DNA from: Pseudomonas tohonis
Lineage (GTDB): Bacteria > Pseudomonadota > Gammaproteobacteria > Pseudomonadales > Pseudomonadaceae
Assembly (NCBI RefSeq): GCF_012767755.2
Contig: NZ_AP023189.1
Span: 1,364,001-1,428,000 of the forward strand
Direction: 5' to 3'
Length of the DNA stretch: 64,000 nt
Shown: in pieces, positions 41,053 to 53,234 of the stretch
Position numbering within the stretch: the first letter of the stretch is position 1
Layout: each line of letters starts with the position of its first letter
The notes under the pieces: model-generated
Told to the model about the DNA's origin: nothing
Seen by the model: the letters and a program-made list of their open reading frames with translations, nothing else
Database searches by the model: none
Translations under genes and position numbers: made by a program

Positions 41053-41862
41053 ATGAGCGCTGATAACGCTTACGCCGTCGAGTTGAAGGGCGTCACCTTC
41101 AATCGCGGCACACGCAGTATTTTCCAGAACGTCGATATCCGTATCCCGCGTGGCAAGGTCACCGGGATCATGGGGCCGTCCGGCTGTGGCAAGACCACCC
41201 TGCTGCGCCTCATCGCCGCGCAGCTCAAGCCAGCGGCTGGAGAGGTCTGGGTCAACGGTCAGAACCTGCCGACGCTGTCCCGGGCCGACCTGTTCGACAT
41301 GCGCAAGCAGTTCGGCGTGCTGTTCCAGAGCGGTGCGCTGTTCACCGATCTCGATGTGTTCGAGAACGTCGCCTTCCCGCTTCGGGTGCATACCAAGCTG
41401 CCCGAGGAAATGATTCGTGACATTGTCCTGATGAAGCTGCAGGCGGTCGGCCTGCGCGGCGCCATCGACCTGATGCCCGACGAACTCTCCGGTGGCATGA
41501 AGCGCCGTGTGGCCCTGGCCCGCGCCATCGCACTGGACCCGCAGATCCTCATGTACGACGAGCCTTTCGTCGGTCAGGACCCCATCGCCATGGGCGTACT
41601 GGTGCGGCTCATCCGCCTCCTCAACGATGCCCTGGGCATCACCAGCATCGTGGTCTCCCATGACCTGGCGGAAACCGCCAGCATCGCCGACTACATCTAT
41701 GTGGTGGGGGATGCCCAGGTGCTGGGGCAGGGGACCCCCGCCGAGCTCATGGAGTCGGATAACCCGAGGATCCGCCAGTTCATGAAAGGCATCCCCGACG
41801 GGCCGGTGCCCTTTCACTTCCCGGCACCCGATTACCGCAACGATTTGCTGGGAGAGCGTTGA
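41053..41862 (+). CDS. mlaF: Phospholipid ABC transporter ATPase MlaF
   Basis: A 269-residue ATPase of the MlaFEDB complex, which keeps outer-membrane lipid asymmetry. Walker [10 protein letters not shown], signature [15 protein letters not shown] and Walker [14 protein letters not shown] are intact. ATG 41053 follows AAGGAG by 5 bases; the frame stays open further upstream but without conservation. TGATG overlap with mlaE. Confidence 0.96.
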   Translation: MSADNAYAVELKGVTFNRGTRSIFQNVDIRIPRGKVTGIMGPSGCGKTTLLRLIAAQLKPAAGEVWVNGQNLPTLSRADLFDMRKQFGVLFQSGALFTDLDVFENVAFPLRVHTKLPEEMIRDIVLMKLQAVGLRGAIDLMPDELSGGMKRRVALARAIALDPQILMYDEPFVGQDPIAMGVLVRLIRLLNDALGITSIVVSHDLAETASIADYIYVVGDAQVLGQGTPAELMESDNPRIRQFMKGIPDGPVPFHFPAPDYRNDLLGER

Positions 41863-42659
41863 TGCGCAAGAAGTCTCCGCTCGAGCGCATCCGCCTGCTC
41901 GGGCGTGCCGGCCTGGACGTCGTCGAGGCGCTGGGCCGTTCCACCCTGTTCCTGCTGCGTGCGCTGTTCGGCCGTACCGGCACCGGCGCGGGTTTCCAGC
42001 TGCTGGTCAAGCAACTGTATTTCGTCGGCGTGCTGTCGCTGCCGATCATCGTCGTGTCCGGTGTCTTCATCGGCATGGTGCTGGCCTTGCAGGGCTACAA
42101 CATCCTGGTGGAGTACGGCTCCGAGCAGGCGGTCGGCCAGATGGTCGCACTGACCTTGCTGCGTGAGCTGGGGCCCGTGGTCACCGCGCTGCTGTTCGCC
42201 GGGCGTGCCGGTTCCGCGCTGGCGGCCGAGATCGGCAACATGAAGTCCACCGAGCAGCTCTCCAGCCTGGAGATGATCGGCGTCGACCCGCTCAAGTACA
42301 TCATCGCCCCGCGGCTCTGGGCCGGCTTCATCTCCATGCCGTTGCTGGCGATGATCTTCAGCGTGGTGGGAATCTGGGGCGGTGCGATGGTCGCCGTCGA
42401 TTGGCTGGGGGTCTACGATGGCTCCTTCTGGGCCAACATGCAGAACAGTGTCGAATTCACCGAAGATGTGCTGAATGGCGTGCTGAAAAGCGTGGTCTTC
42501 GCCTTCGTGGTGACCTGGATCGCCGTGTTCCAGGGTTATGACTGCGAGCCGACCTCCGAAGGGATCAGCCGCGCAACGACTAAAACCGTGGTCTATGCCT
42601 CGCTGGCCGTGCTGGGGCTCGACTTCATCCTGACCGCCTTGATGTTTGGAGATTTCTGA
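41862..42659 (+). CDS. mlaE: Phospholipid ABC transporter permease MlaE
   Basis: A 265-residue permease with about five membrane segments. The MlaE/TTG domain is recognised from [20 protein letters not shown], then [20 protein letters not shown] and [20 protein letters not shown] 41862 overlaps the mlaF stop; the TTG just before it would add one residue. The gene ends in overlap with mlaD. Confidence 0.96.
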   Translation: MRKKSPLERIRLLGRAGLDVVEALGRSTLFLLRALFGRTGTGAGFQLLVKQLYFVGVLSLPIIVVSGVFIGMVLALQGYNILVEYGSEQAVGQMVALTLLRELGPVVTALLFAGRAGSALAAEIGNMKSTEQLSSLEMIGVDPLKYIIAPRLWAGFISMPLLAMIFSVVGIWGGAMVAVDWLGVYDGSFWANMQNSVEFTEDVLNGVLKSVVFAFVVTWIAVFQGYDCEPTSEGISRATTKTVVYASLAVLGLDFILTALMFGDF

Positions 42660-43126
42660 TGCAAATCCGCACCCTGGAAATTGGTGTCGGCCTGTTCCTC
42701 CTGGCCGGGTTGCTCGCCCTGCTGCTCCTGGCGTTGCGCGTGAGCGGCCTGTCGGTCGGTGGCGCCAGCGAAACCTATAAGGTCTATGCGCATTTCGACA
42801 ATATCGCCGGTTTGACTGTCAGAGCAAAAGTGACCATGGCCGGTGTGACCATCGGCAAGGTCACCGCCATCGATCTGGACCGCGAAAGCTACACCGGCAG
42901 GGTCACCATGGAGCTGGAGAAGCGCGTCGACAACCTGCCGACCGATTCCACCGCTTCCATCCTCACTGCCGGCCTGCTGGGCGAGAAGTACATCGGCATC
43001 AGCGTCGGCGGCGACGACCAGCTGCTGAAGGACGGCGGCACCATCCGCGACACCCAGTCCGCGCTGGTGCTGGAAGACCTGATCGGCAAGTTCCTGCTCA
43101 ACACGGTGAATAAGGAAAGCAAGTGA
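42659..43126 (+). CDS. mlaD: Phospholipid-binding MCE protein MlaD
   Basis: A 155-residue protein with one N-terminal membrane helix (LEIGVGLFLLAGLLALLLLA) and a single MCE domain (VYAHFDNIAGLTVRAKVTMA). MlaD forms the hexameric lipid channel on the periplasmic face of MlaFE. Length is normal for Pseudomonas. Confidence 0.96.
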   Translation: MQIRTLEIGVGLFLLAGLLALLLLALRVSGLSVGGASETYKVYAHFDNIAGLTVRAKVTMAGVTIGKVTAIDLDRESYTGRVTMELEKRVDNLPTDSTASILTAGLLGEKYIGISVGGDDQLLKDGGTIRDTQSALVLEDLIGKFLLNTVNKESK

Positions 43127-43137
43127 GGACCTTCGAC

Positions 43138-43785
43138 ATGATCAAAGCAATGCGTAACGGCCTGCTGGTTCTGCTCGCCGCGCTGCCCCTGCTGGCCAAC
43201 GCGGCGCCGAGCGCGCGCGATGTGGTGCAGCAGACCACCGACAAGCTGCTCAGCGACCTCAAGGCCAACAAGCAGCAGTACCGCAGCAACCCGGGCGCCT
43301 TCTACGATGCGCTGAACAATATCCTCGGTCCGGTGGTGGATGCCGATGGCATCTCCCGCAGCATCATGACGGTCAAGTACTCGCGCAAGGCGACCCCGGA
43401 GCAGATGACCCGCTTCCAGGAGAACTTCAAGCGCAGCCTGATGCAGTTCTACGGCAACGCCCTCTTGGAGTACGACAACCAGGACATCCGCGTGCTGCCC
43501 GCCAAGCAGGAAGATCCCGAGCGCACCAGCGTCGGCATGGAAGTGAAGGACAGCAAGGGCACGGTCTATCCGGTGTCCTACACCATGGTCAACCTTGATG
43601 GCCAGTGGATGCTGCGCAACGTGATCATCAACGGCATCAACATCGGCAAGCTGTTCCGCGACCAGTTCGCCGACACCATGCAGAAGAACGGCAACGACCT
43701 GGACAAGACCATCGACGGCTGGGCCGAGGTGGTGGCCAAGGCCAAGCAGACCGAGGAAGGCCAGAAGGCCGCCGGTCATGAGTGA
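43138..43785 (+). CDS. mlaC: Periplasmic phospholipid shuttle MlaC
   Basis: A 215-residue periplasmic protein. I chose ATG 43138, 8 bases after GAGGA; GTG 43123 overlaps the mlaD stop but would place the SD inside the gene. The signal peptide ends LLANA-APSARD. The MlaC/Ttg2D fold shows in VDADGISRSIMTVKYSRKAT and VSYTMVNLDGQWMLRNV. It ferries phospholipid between MlaA at the outer membrane and MlaD. It overlaps mlaB by 8 bases. Confidence 0.95.
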   Translation: MIKAMRNGLLVLLAALPLLANAAPSARDVVQQTTDKLLSDLKANKQQYRSNPGAFYDALNNILGPVVDADGISRSIMTVKYSRKATPEQMTRFQENFKRSLMQFYGNALLEYDNQDIRVLPAKQEDPERTSVGMEVKDSKGTVYPVSYTMVNLDGQWMLRNVIINGINIGKLFRDQFADTMQKNGNDLDKTIDGWAEVVAKAKQTEEGQKAAGHE

Positions 43786-44086
43786 CGCAACCCTCAGCGC
43801 CGGCACCGGCGGGGAGTTGAAGCTCTCCGGCGTGCTGGACTTCCGTAGCGGCCCCGAATTGCGCGAGACCGGCGCCCGGCTGATCCGCGAGCACGGCCTG
43901 GGCGACCTGGTGCTGGACTGCTCCGGTGTCGAGAAGTCCAGCAGCGTCGGCCTGTCGCTGCTGCTGGCCTTCATGCGGGATGCACGCAAGGCCGGCAAGA
44001 CGCTGAGCATCCGCGCATTGCCCGAGGACATGCGGCAGATCGCCGGCGTCTCCGGGCTCGACGAGCTGCTGCCGCTGGAAGTGTGA
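43778..44086 (+). CDS. mlaB: STAS-domain protein MlaB
   Basis: A 102-residue STAS-domain protein that binds MlaF and supports its ATPase activity. The core LVLDCSGVEKSSSVGLSLLL carries the conserved Ser cluster. It overlaps the end of mlaC, and a terminator follows 11 bases after its stop, closing the operon. Confidence 0.93.
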   Translation: MSDATLSAGTGGELKLSGVLDFRSGPELRETGARLIREHGLGDLVLDCSGVEKSSSVGLSLLLAFMRDARKAGKTLSIRALPEDMRQIAGVSGLDELLPLEV

Positions 44087-44097
44087 AAGACGTCGAA

Positions 44098-44149
44098 AGC
44101 CCTCCGTCAGACCTTGCTCGCGCGGGGTTCGCAGGCGGAGGGCTTTTTT
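44098..44149 (+). terminator. Terminator after mlaB
   Basis: A 9-bp stem AGCCCTCCG (44098-44106) / CGGAGGGCT (44136-44144) ends in six T residues. The loop is long, 29 bases, and may hold an inner stem. Confidence 0.75.
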
Positions 44150-44195
44150 GTATCATGGCCGACCCGCGCGCGTAGGGCGCCGATTGAGGTTGAGC

Positions 44196-45724
<1,529 letters not shown>

Positions 45725-45809
45725 GTGACGCTCGGGCCGACCATTGCCGGTCGGCCCGCACGCTCCCTCAAGGGCCCGCAGAGGGCCGAAGCCAAGGACA
45801 TCCAGTTCC

Positions 45810-46445
45810 ATGCTCACCATCGCGTTATCCAAGGGCCGCATCCTCGACGACACCCTGCCGCTGCTGGCGGAAGCGGGCATCGTCCCCACCGAGAACCCGG
45901 ACAAGAGCCGCAAGCTGATCATCCCCACCACCCAGGATGACGTGCGCCTGCTGATCGTCCGTGCCACCGACGTGCCGACCTATGTCGAGCATGGCGCGGC
46001 GGACCTCGGCGTGGCCGGCAAGGATGTGCTGATGGAGTACGGCGGCCAGGGCCTGTACGAGCCCCTGGACCTGCGCATCGCCCGTTGCAAGCTGATGACC
46101 GCCGGCGCGGTCGGCGTGCCCGAACCCAAGGGGCGCCTGCGCGTGGCCACCAAGTTCGTCAACGTCGCCAAGCGCTACTACGCCGAACAGGGTCGCCAGG
46201 TCGAAGTGATCAAGCTCTACGGTTCCATGGAGCTGGCCCCGCTGGTCGGCCTGGCCGACAAGATCATCGACGTGGTCGACACCGGCAACACCCTGCGTGC
46301 CAATGGCCTGGAACCCCAGGAACTGATCGCCACCATCAGCTCCCGCCTGGTGGTCAACAAGGCCTCGATGAAGATGCAGCACGCCCGTATCCAGGCGCTG
46401 ATCGACACCCTGCGCCAGGCGGTCGAGTCGCGACACCACGACTGA
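45810..46445 (+). CDS. hisG: ATP phosphoribosyltransferase, short form HisG
   Basis: A 211-residue short-form enzyme for the first step of histidine synthesis. It starts [20 protein letters not shown] at ATG 45810. The PRPP loop [14 protein letters not shown] is conserved. The short form lacks the regulatory domain and needs HisZ, which is not in this window. A frame extending upstream to 45744 is non-conserved. Confidence 0.96.
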   Translation: MLTIALSKGRILDDTLPLLAEAGIVPTENPDKSRKLIIPTTQDDVRLLIVRATDVPTYVEHGAADLGVAGKDVLMEYGGQGLYEPLDLRIARCKLMTAGAVGVPEPKGRLRVATKFVNVAKRYYAEQGRQVEVIKLYGSMELAPLVGLADKIIDVVDTGNTLRANGLEPQELIATISSRLVVNKASMKMQHARIQALIDTLRQAVESRHHD

Positions 46446-46450
46446 CACCC

Positions 46451-46468
46451 GTGCGGCCCCGGCCGCAC
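46451..46468. other. Hairpin in the hisG-hisD gap
   Basis: GTGCGGC (46451-46457) pairs with GCCGCAC (46462-46468) across a CCCG loop just after hisG. No T-run follows, so it may only be a 3' stem. hisD starts 97 bases later and may have its own promoter. Confidence 0.35.
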
Positions 46469-46564
46469 CCGCCTATCCGTGTCATAGCCAATAATCTCGG
46501 GTGCCCGCACGGTGGGCTTGCTACTCTAGCGGCGCCCGAGCATTTGCCAATAATGAGGCCCGCT

Positions 46565-47878
46565 ATGACCGTTCAAACCGCTGTTCGCCGACTCAATGCC
46601 GCTGATCCGGACTTCGCCCGTCATCTGGATCATCTGCTGAGCTGGGAAAGCGTATCCGACGAGTCGGTCAACCAGCGCGTCCTCGAAATCATCAAGGCCG
46701 TGCGCGAGCGCGGCGATGCCGCCCTGGTCGAGTTCACCCAGCGTTTCGATGGCCTGGCCGTCGACTCCATGGCCGACCTGATTCTGCCGCGCGAGCGCCT
46801 GGAACTGGCCCTGACCCGCATCACCGCCGAGCAGCGCCAGGCCCTGGAGACCGCCGCCGAGCGCGTGCGCCTCTACCACGAGAAACAGAAACAGGATTCC
46901 TGGACCTACACCGAGGCCGATGGCACCGTGCTGGGCCAGCAGGTCACCCCGCTGGACCGTGCCGGCCTCTACGTGCCGGGCGGCAAGGCGTCCTACCCGT
47001 CGTCCGTGCTGATGAACGCCATTCCCGCGAAGGTCGCAGGCGTCGCCGAAGTGGTGATGGTGGTGCCGACCCCGCGTGGCGAGATCAACGAGATCGTCCT
47101 CGCCGCCGCCTGCGTGGCCGGCGTCGATCGCGTCTTCACCATCGGCGGCGCCCAGGCCGTGGCCGCGCTGGCCTATGGCACCGAGAGCGTGCCCCAGGTG
47201 GACAAGATCGTCGGCCCCGGCAACATCTATGTCGCCACCGCCAAGCGCCACGTGTTCGGCCAGGTGGGCATCGACATGATCGCCGGTCCCTCGGAAATCC
47301 TCGTCGTCTGCGACGGCCAGACCGACCCGGACTGGATCGCCATGGACCTGTTCTCCCAGGCCGAGCACGACGAAGACGCCCAGTCCATCCTGGTCAGCCC
47401 CGATGCCGAGTTCCTCGACAAGGTGGCCGCCAGCATCGCGAAACTGCTGCCGACCATGGAACGTGCCGAGATCATCCGCACCTCCCTCGAAGGTCGTGGC
47501 GCGCTGATCCAGGTCGCCGACATGCAACAGGCGATCACCGTCGCCAACCGCATCGCTCCCGAGCACCTGGAGCTGTCGGTCGCCGACCCGCAGGCCTGGC
47601 TGCCGCAGATCCGCCATGCCGGCGCCATCTTCATGGGCCGCTACACCGCCGAAGCGCTGGGCGACTATTGCGCCGGCCCGAACCACGTGCTGCCCACCTC
47701 CGGCACCGCGCGCTTCTCCTCGCCGCTGGGCGTGTATGACTTCCAGAAGCGCTCGTCGATCATCTTCTGCTCTGCAGACGGTGCCTCCGAGCTGGGCAAG
47801 ACCGCGTCCGTGCTGGCCCGTGGCGAGTCGCTGACCGCCCACGCCCGCAGTGCCGAATACCGGATCAAGGGGGAGTGA
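46565..47878 (+). CDS. hisD: Histidinol dehydrogenase HisD
   Basis: The 437-residue zinc enzyme for the last two steps of histidine synthesis. Conserved blocks are [52 protein letters not shown] and [17 protein letters not shown] chose ATG 46565, preceded by TGAGG; an ATG at 46553 is the other option. It abuts hisC. Confidence 0.97.
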   Translation: MTVQTAVRRLNAADPDFARHLDHLLSWESVSDESVNQRVLEIIKAVRERGDAALVEFTQRFDGLAVDSMADLILPRERLELALTRITAEQRQALETAAERVRLYHEKQKQDSWTYTEADGTVLGQQVTPLDRAGLYVPGGKASYPSSVLMNAIPAKVAGVAEVVMVVPTPRGEINEIVLAAACVAGVDRVFTIGGAQAVAALAYGTESVPQVDKIVGPGNIYVATAKRHVFGQVGIDMIAGPSEILVVCDGQTDPDWIAMDLFSQAEHDEDAQSILVSPDAEFLDKVAASIAKLLPTMERAEIIRTSLEGRGALIQVADMQQAITVANRIAPEHLELSVADPQAWLPQIRHAGAIFMGRYTAEALGDYCAGPNHVLPTSGTARFSSPLGVYDFQKRSSIIFCSADGASELGKTASVLARGESLTAHARSAEYRIKGE

Positions 47879-47880
47879 GC

Positions 47881-48933
47881 ATGAGCAAGTTCTGGAGTCC
47901 CTTCGTCAAGGAGCTGGTGCCCTACGTTCCGGGCGAGCAGCCGAAGATCGCCAACCTGGTGAAGCTGAACACCAACGAGAACCCCTACGGCCCGTCGCCG
48001 AAGGCCATCGCCGCCATGCAGGCGGAACTGGGTGACAGCCTGCGCCTGTACCCGGACCCGAACAGCGACCGCCTCAAGCAGGCGGTGGCCGAGCACTACG
48101 GCGTGACGACCGCCCAGGTGTTCGTCGGCAACGGCTCGGACGAGGTGCTGGCGCACATCTTCCATGGCCTGTTCCAGCACGGCCGCCCGCTGCTGTTCCC
48201 GGACGTGACCTACAGCTTCTACCCGGTCTACTGCGGTCTCTACGGCATCCCCTTCGAGGCGCTGCCGCTGGACGAGCAGTTCCAGATCCGCGTCGAGGAC
48301 TATGCGCGCCCCAATGCCGGCATCATCTTCCCCAACCCGAACGCCCCCACCGGCTGCCTGCTGGCGCTGGAGGCCGTGGAGAGGCTGCTGCAGGGCAGCC
48401 CGGATTCGGTGGTGGTGGTCGACGAGGCCTACATCGACTTCGGCGGCCAGAGCGCCATCGCCCTGGTGGATCGCTACCCGAACCTGCTGGTCACCCAGAC
48501 ACTGTCCAAGTCCCGTTCCCTGGCCGGCCTGCGCGTAGGCCTGGCGGTGGGGCACCCGGACCTGATCGAGGCCCTGGAGCGGATCAAGAACAGCTTCAAC
48601 TCCTACCCGCTGGATCGCATGGCCATCGCCGGCGCCGCCGTGGCCTTCGAAGACAAGCCGTACTTCGAGGAAACCTGCCGCAAGGTCATCGACAGCCGCG
48701 AGTGGGTGGTGAGCGAGTTGGCCAAGCGTGGTTTCGAGGTGCTGCCTTCGGCGGCCAACTTCGTCTTCGCCCGGCACCCGGACAAGGACGCGGCGGGCAT
48801 CGCCGCCGGTTTGCGCGAGAAGGGCGTGATCGTGCGTCACTTCAAGCAGGCGCGCATCGCCCAGTTCCTGCGCATCACCATCGGTACGCCGGAGCAGAAC
48901 CAGGCATTGCTGGACGCGCTCGACGCCGGTTGA
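47881..48933 (+). CDS. hisC: Histidinol-phosphate aminotransferase HisC
   Basis: A 350-residue PLP-dependent aminotransferase. The N-terminal [11 protein letters not shown], the substrate-loop NPNAPTG and the PLP lysine in [13 protein letters not shown] are present. ATG 47881 follows a GGGGGAG site overlapping the hisD stop; the GTG at 47875 is less likely. A bidirectional terminator follows. Confidence 0.95.
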   Translation: MSKFWSPFVKELVPYVPGEQPKIANLVKLNTNENPYGPSPKAIAAMQAELGDSLRLYPDPNSDRLKQAVAEHYGVTTAQVFVGNGSDEVLAHIFHGLFQHGRPLLFPDVTYSFYPVYCGLYGIPFEALPLDEQFQIRVEDYARPNAGIIFPNPNAPTGCLLALEAVERLLQGSPDSVVVVDEAYIDFGGQSAIALVDRYPNLLVTQTLSKSRSLAGLRVGLAVGHPDLIEALERIKNSFNSYPLDRMAIAGAAVAFEDKPYFEETCRKVIDSREWVVSELAKRGFEVLPSAANFVFARHPDKDAAGIAAGLREKGVIVRHFKQARIAQFLRITIGTPEQNQALLDALDAG

Positions 48934-48953
48934 TTGCGGGGCCGCGAACAAGA

Positions 48954-48985
48954 AAGCCGAGACGGGAAACCGCCTCGGCTTTTTT
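48954..48985. terminator. Bidirectional terminator between hisC and the DUF4198 gene
   Basis: A stem of about 11 bp (AAGCCGAGACGG against CCGCCTCGGCTT, one mismatch) is followed by T-residues on the plus strand and preceded by A-residues. It can end hisC on one strand and the TonB-receptor operon on the other. Confidence 0.8.
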
Positions 48986-49004
48986 CATGGACGGGTGCGG
49001 CCCG

Positions 49005-49733
49005 TCACTCGTGATGCGCTTCGCCGACGAAGGTCAGCGAGGTGAAGAAGCCGTGCTCCTCCGCCTCAGGGTCCTTGTCGCTCTTCACGGTGGCCTGGGC
49101 GGCGATCACGTTGAGTCCGGCGTTGCGCACCAGTACCTTGGCCTTGCCCTGGGCATCGGTGGTGGCACTGACGGTGTGCGGGTCGCTGCGGTAGTCGCCG
49201 AACAGCTCGATGCCCGCCGCCGGCTTGCCGTCCATCAGTACCTGCACGGGCAGCGGTTTGCCCGGGCCGACGGCAAGCGGGTCGACCTGCGGCACGATGA
49301 CCAGTCGCAGGCGCTCCATCGTCGGCAGCTTCGCGCCTTCACGGTAGATCGCCAGGCTGTACTTCCAGGTGTGGATGGAGGCGACGGCGTCTTTCACCTG
49401 GTCGCGGCCCTTGTTGATCCACTGCTTGTCGGCGGTCTGCGACCAGGCGCCGTTGTCCAGCGCCACGGCGAGGCTGGCAGGCGGCGTCAGCGGTTGCAGG
49501 CGAGCGTGGTCGTCCAGGCGCTGGATGGTGACCGGAATCATCTTGCCGGCTGCGTCATAGGCCCAGGCGCCGCTGACCTTTTCGGCCTTGAAGGCGTCGT
49601 CCTCGGCGCCGTGCCCGTAGATCACTTCGATGTTGCCGCGGCGCTGTTCGGTCCAGAGGCCGTGGGCCTGCGCTTGGCCGGCGAGCAGGGCACCGAGGGC
49701 GGCGGTGAGCAGCAGTTTGCTGTGGAGTCGCAT
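49005..49733 (-). CDS. DUF4198-domain periplasmic protein
   Basis: A 242-residue secreted protein with signal peptide MRLHSKLLLTAALGALLAGQ, cleaved at AQA-HGLW. The start of the mature part (AHGLWTEQRRGNIEVIYGHG) is typical of DUF4198/NikM-like proteins, whose N-terminal His can bind metal, and the C-terminus ends in AHHE. A C-terminal Ig-like fold (VQVLMDGKPAAGIELFGDYR) is visible. It lies 13 bases after the TonB receptor gene, so the two form one operon, probably for metal acquisition. The exact metal is unknown. Confidence 0.8.
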   Translation of the reverse strand: MRLHSKLLLTAALGALLAGQAQAHGLWTEQRRGNIEVIYGHGAEDDAFKAEKVSGAWAYDAAGKMIPVTIQRLDDHARLQPLTPPASLAVALDNGAWSQTADKQWINKGRDQVKDAVASIHTWKYSLAIYREGAKLPTMERLRLVIVPQVDPLAVGPGKPLPVQVLMDGKPAAGIELFGDYRSDPHTVSATTDAQGKAKVLVRNAGLNVIAAQATVKSDKDPEAEEHGFFTSLTFVGEAHHE

Positions 49734-49746
49734 GGGGGAGTCCTTG

Positions 49747-51834
49747 TCAGAGGTTGAGGGTAAGGCTGAGGGTCAGGTTGCGCGGGTCGCCGGGCAGTAC
49801 CCAGACGCTGTTGTAGGAGCGCTCGTAGTACTTGCGATCGAAGACATTGTTGAGGTTCAGGCCGATGCTGATGTCGTCGCTGGCCTTGTAGTGGGCGAGC
49901 AGGTCGAGGGTGCTGTAGGCGGGCAGTTCGAAGGCGCTACCGGCCTGGCCTGAGCGGTCGCCGACATGGTTGGCGGCCGCGCCGACATCCGAGCCGCGCA
50001 GCCAGCCGTCCTGGAACTCGTAGACCCCCATCAGGCTGCCGCTGTGCCTGGCGATACCCAGCAGGCGGCTGCCTTTGGGGAGGGTGTTGTCCTCGGTCAC
50101 CTCGGCATCGATATAGGCGTAGGCGCCGATCAGGCGGACGGCGTCGGTGAGCTGGCCGGCGACCTGCATGTCCAGGCCCTGGCTGCGTGCCTTGCCGGCG
50201 GCGATGTTCTGGCCCGGGTCGCTGGGGTTGGCGGTCAGCACGTTCTCCTTCTCGATATGGAAGAGCGCGATCGTGGCGCCAAGGCGGCTTTCGAGCAGGT
50301 CCAGCTTGACCCCGCTCTCATAGCCGACGCCTTTCTCCGGCTTGAACACCGTGCCCTGGCTGCTGATGGCGTTGGGCTTGACCGAGGTGGAGGCGTTGGC
50401 GAACACGCCGACTTCCGGGGTGAGCTGGTAGAGCAACCCGAGACGCGGGGTGACGACATCCTTGTGCTGGGCGTTGCGGATGCGCGTGGAGCGGTCCAGC
50501 GCCGCCTGCCCGAAGCGTTCGAGGCGCACGCCGGCCAGCCCGCGCAACCGATCGGTGATGGCGATCTGGTCCTGCAGGTTCAGAGAATGGCTTTCCACCC
50601 GCTCGAAGAAGTCGTTCTTGCGGGTGAGCGCGGGCTTGGGCTGGCCGTAGATGGGGTTGCGGATATCCACGCCGTAGCTGAATAGGGTGTCGCTCTGGGG
50701 GTACTTCTGGCTGTTGCGGTAGTTCTCGTACTCGAGCCCGATCAGGGTCTGGTGCTGCCAGGCGCCGGTGGCGAAGCTGCCGTGCAGCTCGGCCTGGGTG
50801 ATGCTGGTGTTCCACTCGAAATCGCGCTGGCGGTAGAAGCGGCTGACGAGGTCGCCGGACAGGCGCGAGGTCTCCGAGGAGTCTCCGGCGAGGTGGCCCT
50901 GGGCGTATTGGTTGGCCAGGCGCAGCTTCCAGTCGTCGTTCAGGTAGTGCTCGAGGCTGACCTGCAGCATCTGGTTGCGGTTGCGGATCTCGCCGTCGTT
51001 GGGCTCGCCGAGGAAGGTGGAGCGCTTGACCGTGCCGAGCTGGTTGCCAGGGGCGGGGATGCCGCGATCGAACACCGATTCATGGCGCACGAACTCGCTC
51101 TCGATCAGCAGGCGCGTGTCCGGGCTCAGCTGCCAGCTCAGGGACGGGGTGATCACCAGGCGCTCGCTGCCGACGTGGTCGCGGAAGCTCTGGTTGTCCT
51201 CCACCGCGAGGTTGATGCGCGACAACAGGGTGCCGGCGTCATCCAGCGGCGTGTTGACGTCGAGGCTGCTGCGGTAGCGATCCCAACTGCTTGCGCTGGC
51301 TTGGAAGCGGGCGAAGGCTTCCTCCTCGGGCTTCTTGGTGACGATGTTGACCAGGCCACCCGGGTCGCCACGCCCATAGAGGCTCGCCGCCGGGCCCTTG
51401 AGCACCTCGATGCGCTCGATGCCGCTGGCGTCCGGCGAGCTGTAGCTTCCGCGGTTGATGGCGAAGCCGTTCTTGTACAGCTCGCCGGTGGTGAAGCCGC
51501 GCACGCTGTAGTTGAGGAAGGTCAGGCCGCCGAAGTTGTTCTGCCGGGAGACGCCGCCGGCGAAATCCAGCGCGCGGTCGACGCGGGTGGTGCCGAGATC
51601 GTCCAGCACCTGGGCGGGAACGACGGCGACGGATTGGGGGACGTCGCGCAGGTCGGTGTCGGTTCGTGTGGCGCTCGCCGAGCGGGTGGCGCGATAGCCG
51701 GTGACGGGGCCGTCGGCGCGTTCGTGGCGTGATTCGATGGTGATTTCTTCGAGTTCAAGCGGGGTGGCATGGGCGCTGCCGCTGGCCAGGCCAAGGGCCA
51801 GTCCGGCGACCGAGGCGATGCTGCGTGACTTCAT
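49747..51834 (-). CDS. TonB-dependent outer-membrane receptor (siderophore-receptor type)
   Basis: A 695-residue outer-membrane receptor: signal peptide ending near AHA, a TonB-box-like EEITIES, the plug domain (DVPQSVAVVPAQVLDDLG, RGFTTGELYKNGFAIN, IERIEVLKGPAASLYGRGDP) and a 22-strand-type barrel. The C-terminus ends in a hydrophobic strand with LTLSLTLNL. The plug resembles siderophore receptors, but the partner DUF4198 gene and a Zur-like box in front suggest uptake of a zinc- or other metal chelate. This two-gene unit is absent from the P. aeruginosa order I remember between hisC and algW. Confidence 0.88.
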   Translation of the reverse strand: MKSRSIASVAGLALGLASGSAHATPLELEEITIESRHERADGPVTGYRATRSASATRTDTDLRDVPQSVAVVPAQVLDDLGTTRVDRALDFAGGVSRQNNFGGLTFLNYSVRGFTTGELYKNGFAINRGSYSSPDASGIERIEVLKGPAASLYGRGDPGGLVNIVTKKPEEEAFARFQASASSWDRYRSSLDVNTPLDDAGTLLSRINLAVEDNQSFRDHVGSERLVITPSLSWQLSPDTRLLIESEFVRHESVFDRGIPAPGNQLGTVKRSTFLGEPNDGEIRNRNQMLQVSLEHYLNDDWKLRLANQYAQGHLAGDSSETSRLSGDLVSRFYRQRDFEWNTSITQAELHGSFATGAWQHQTLIGLEYENYRNSQKYPQSDTLFSYGVDIRNPIYGQPKPALTRKNDFFERVESHSLNLQDQIAITDRLRGLAGVRLERFGQAALDRSTRIRNAQHKDVVTPRLGLLYQLTPEVGVFANASTSVKPNAISSQGTVFKPEKGVGYESGVKLDLLESRLGATIALFHIEKENVLTANPSDPGQNIAAGKARSQGLDMQVAGQLTDAVRLIGAYAYIDAEVTEDNTLPKGSRLLGIARHSGSLMGVYEFQDGWLRGSDVGAAANHVGDRSGQAGSAFELPAYSTLDLLAHYKASDDISIGLNLNNVFDRKYYERSYNSVWVLPGDPRNLTLSLTLNL

Positions 51835-51860
51835 TGTCGGTGGGTCTCAGGGCGTTAAAG

Positions 51861-51880
51861 ATGTAATAACATAACATTTT
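51861..51880 (-). promoter_or_regulatory. Zur-like operator in front of the TonB receptor
   Basis: The 20 bases at 51861-51880, only 27 bases from the receptor start, agree at 17 positions with the central part of the E. coli Zur consensus (ATGTTATAWTATAACATTTC). The match is also an imperfect dyad. It is a far better fit than to the Fur 19-mer. The AT-rich stretch around it stands out from the GC-rich surroundings and probably includes the promoter. Confidence 0.6.
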
Positions 51881-51938
51881 ATTTTTTCATCTTTCATCTG
51901 CTGCGTTCGAGGGAGAGGGCGTTGGGGGCAGAAACAAG

Positions 51939-51960
51939 AACGGCGCCATCAGGCGCCGTT
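51939..51960 (-). terminator. Terminator after algW
   Basis: A 9-bp perfect stem AACGGCGCC/GGCGCCGTT (51939-51947 and 51952-51960) with a 4-base loop lies just after the algW stop. On the minus strand it is followed by TTCTTGTTTC. Confidence 0.75.
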
Positions 51961-51964
51961 CGGG

Positions 51965-53122
<1,158 letters not shown>

Positions 53123-53234
53123 CGAGGGGAATCCTGAGGGTTGCGAGGGGCGAGGGTGCCCCTTAAGGTGGCGCCATTATACGGGGCGGCCGCCAATAAA
53201 ATAGCCGCTCGCAACAGCTTGTGAGGAGAGGCAG

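Noticed and set aside
49747..51834. Fur box in front of the TonB receptor
   Set aside because: The AT-rich site at 51861-51880 fits the Fur 19-mer clearly less well than the Zur-type consensus, so Fur control was not called.
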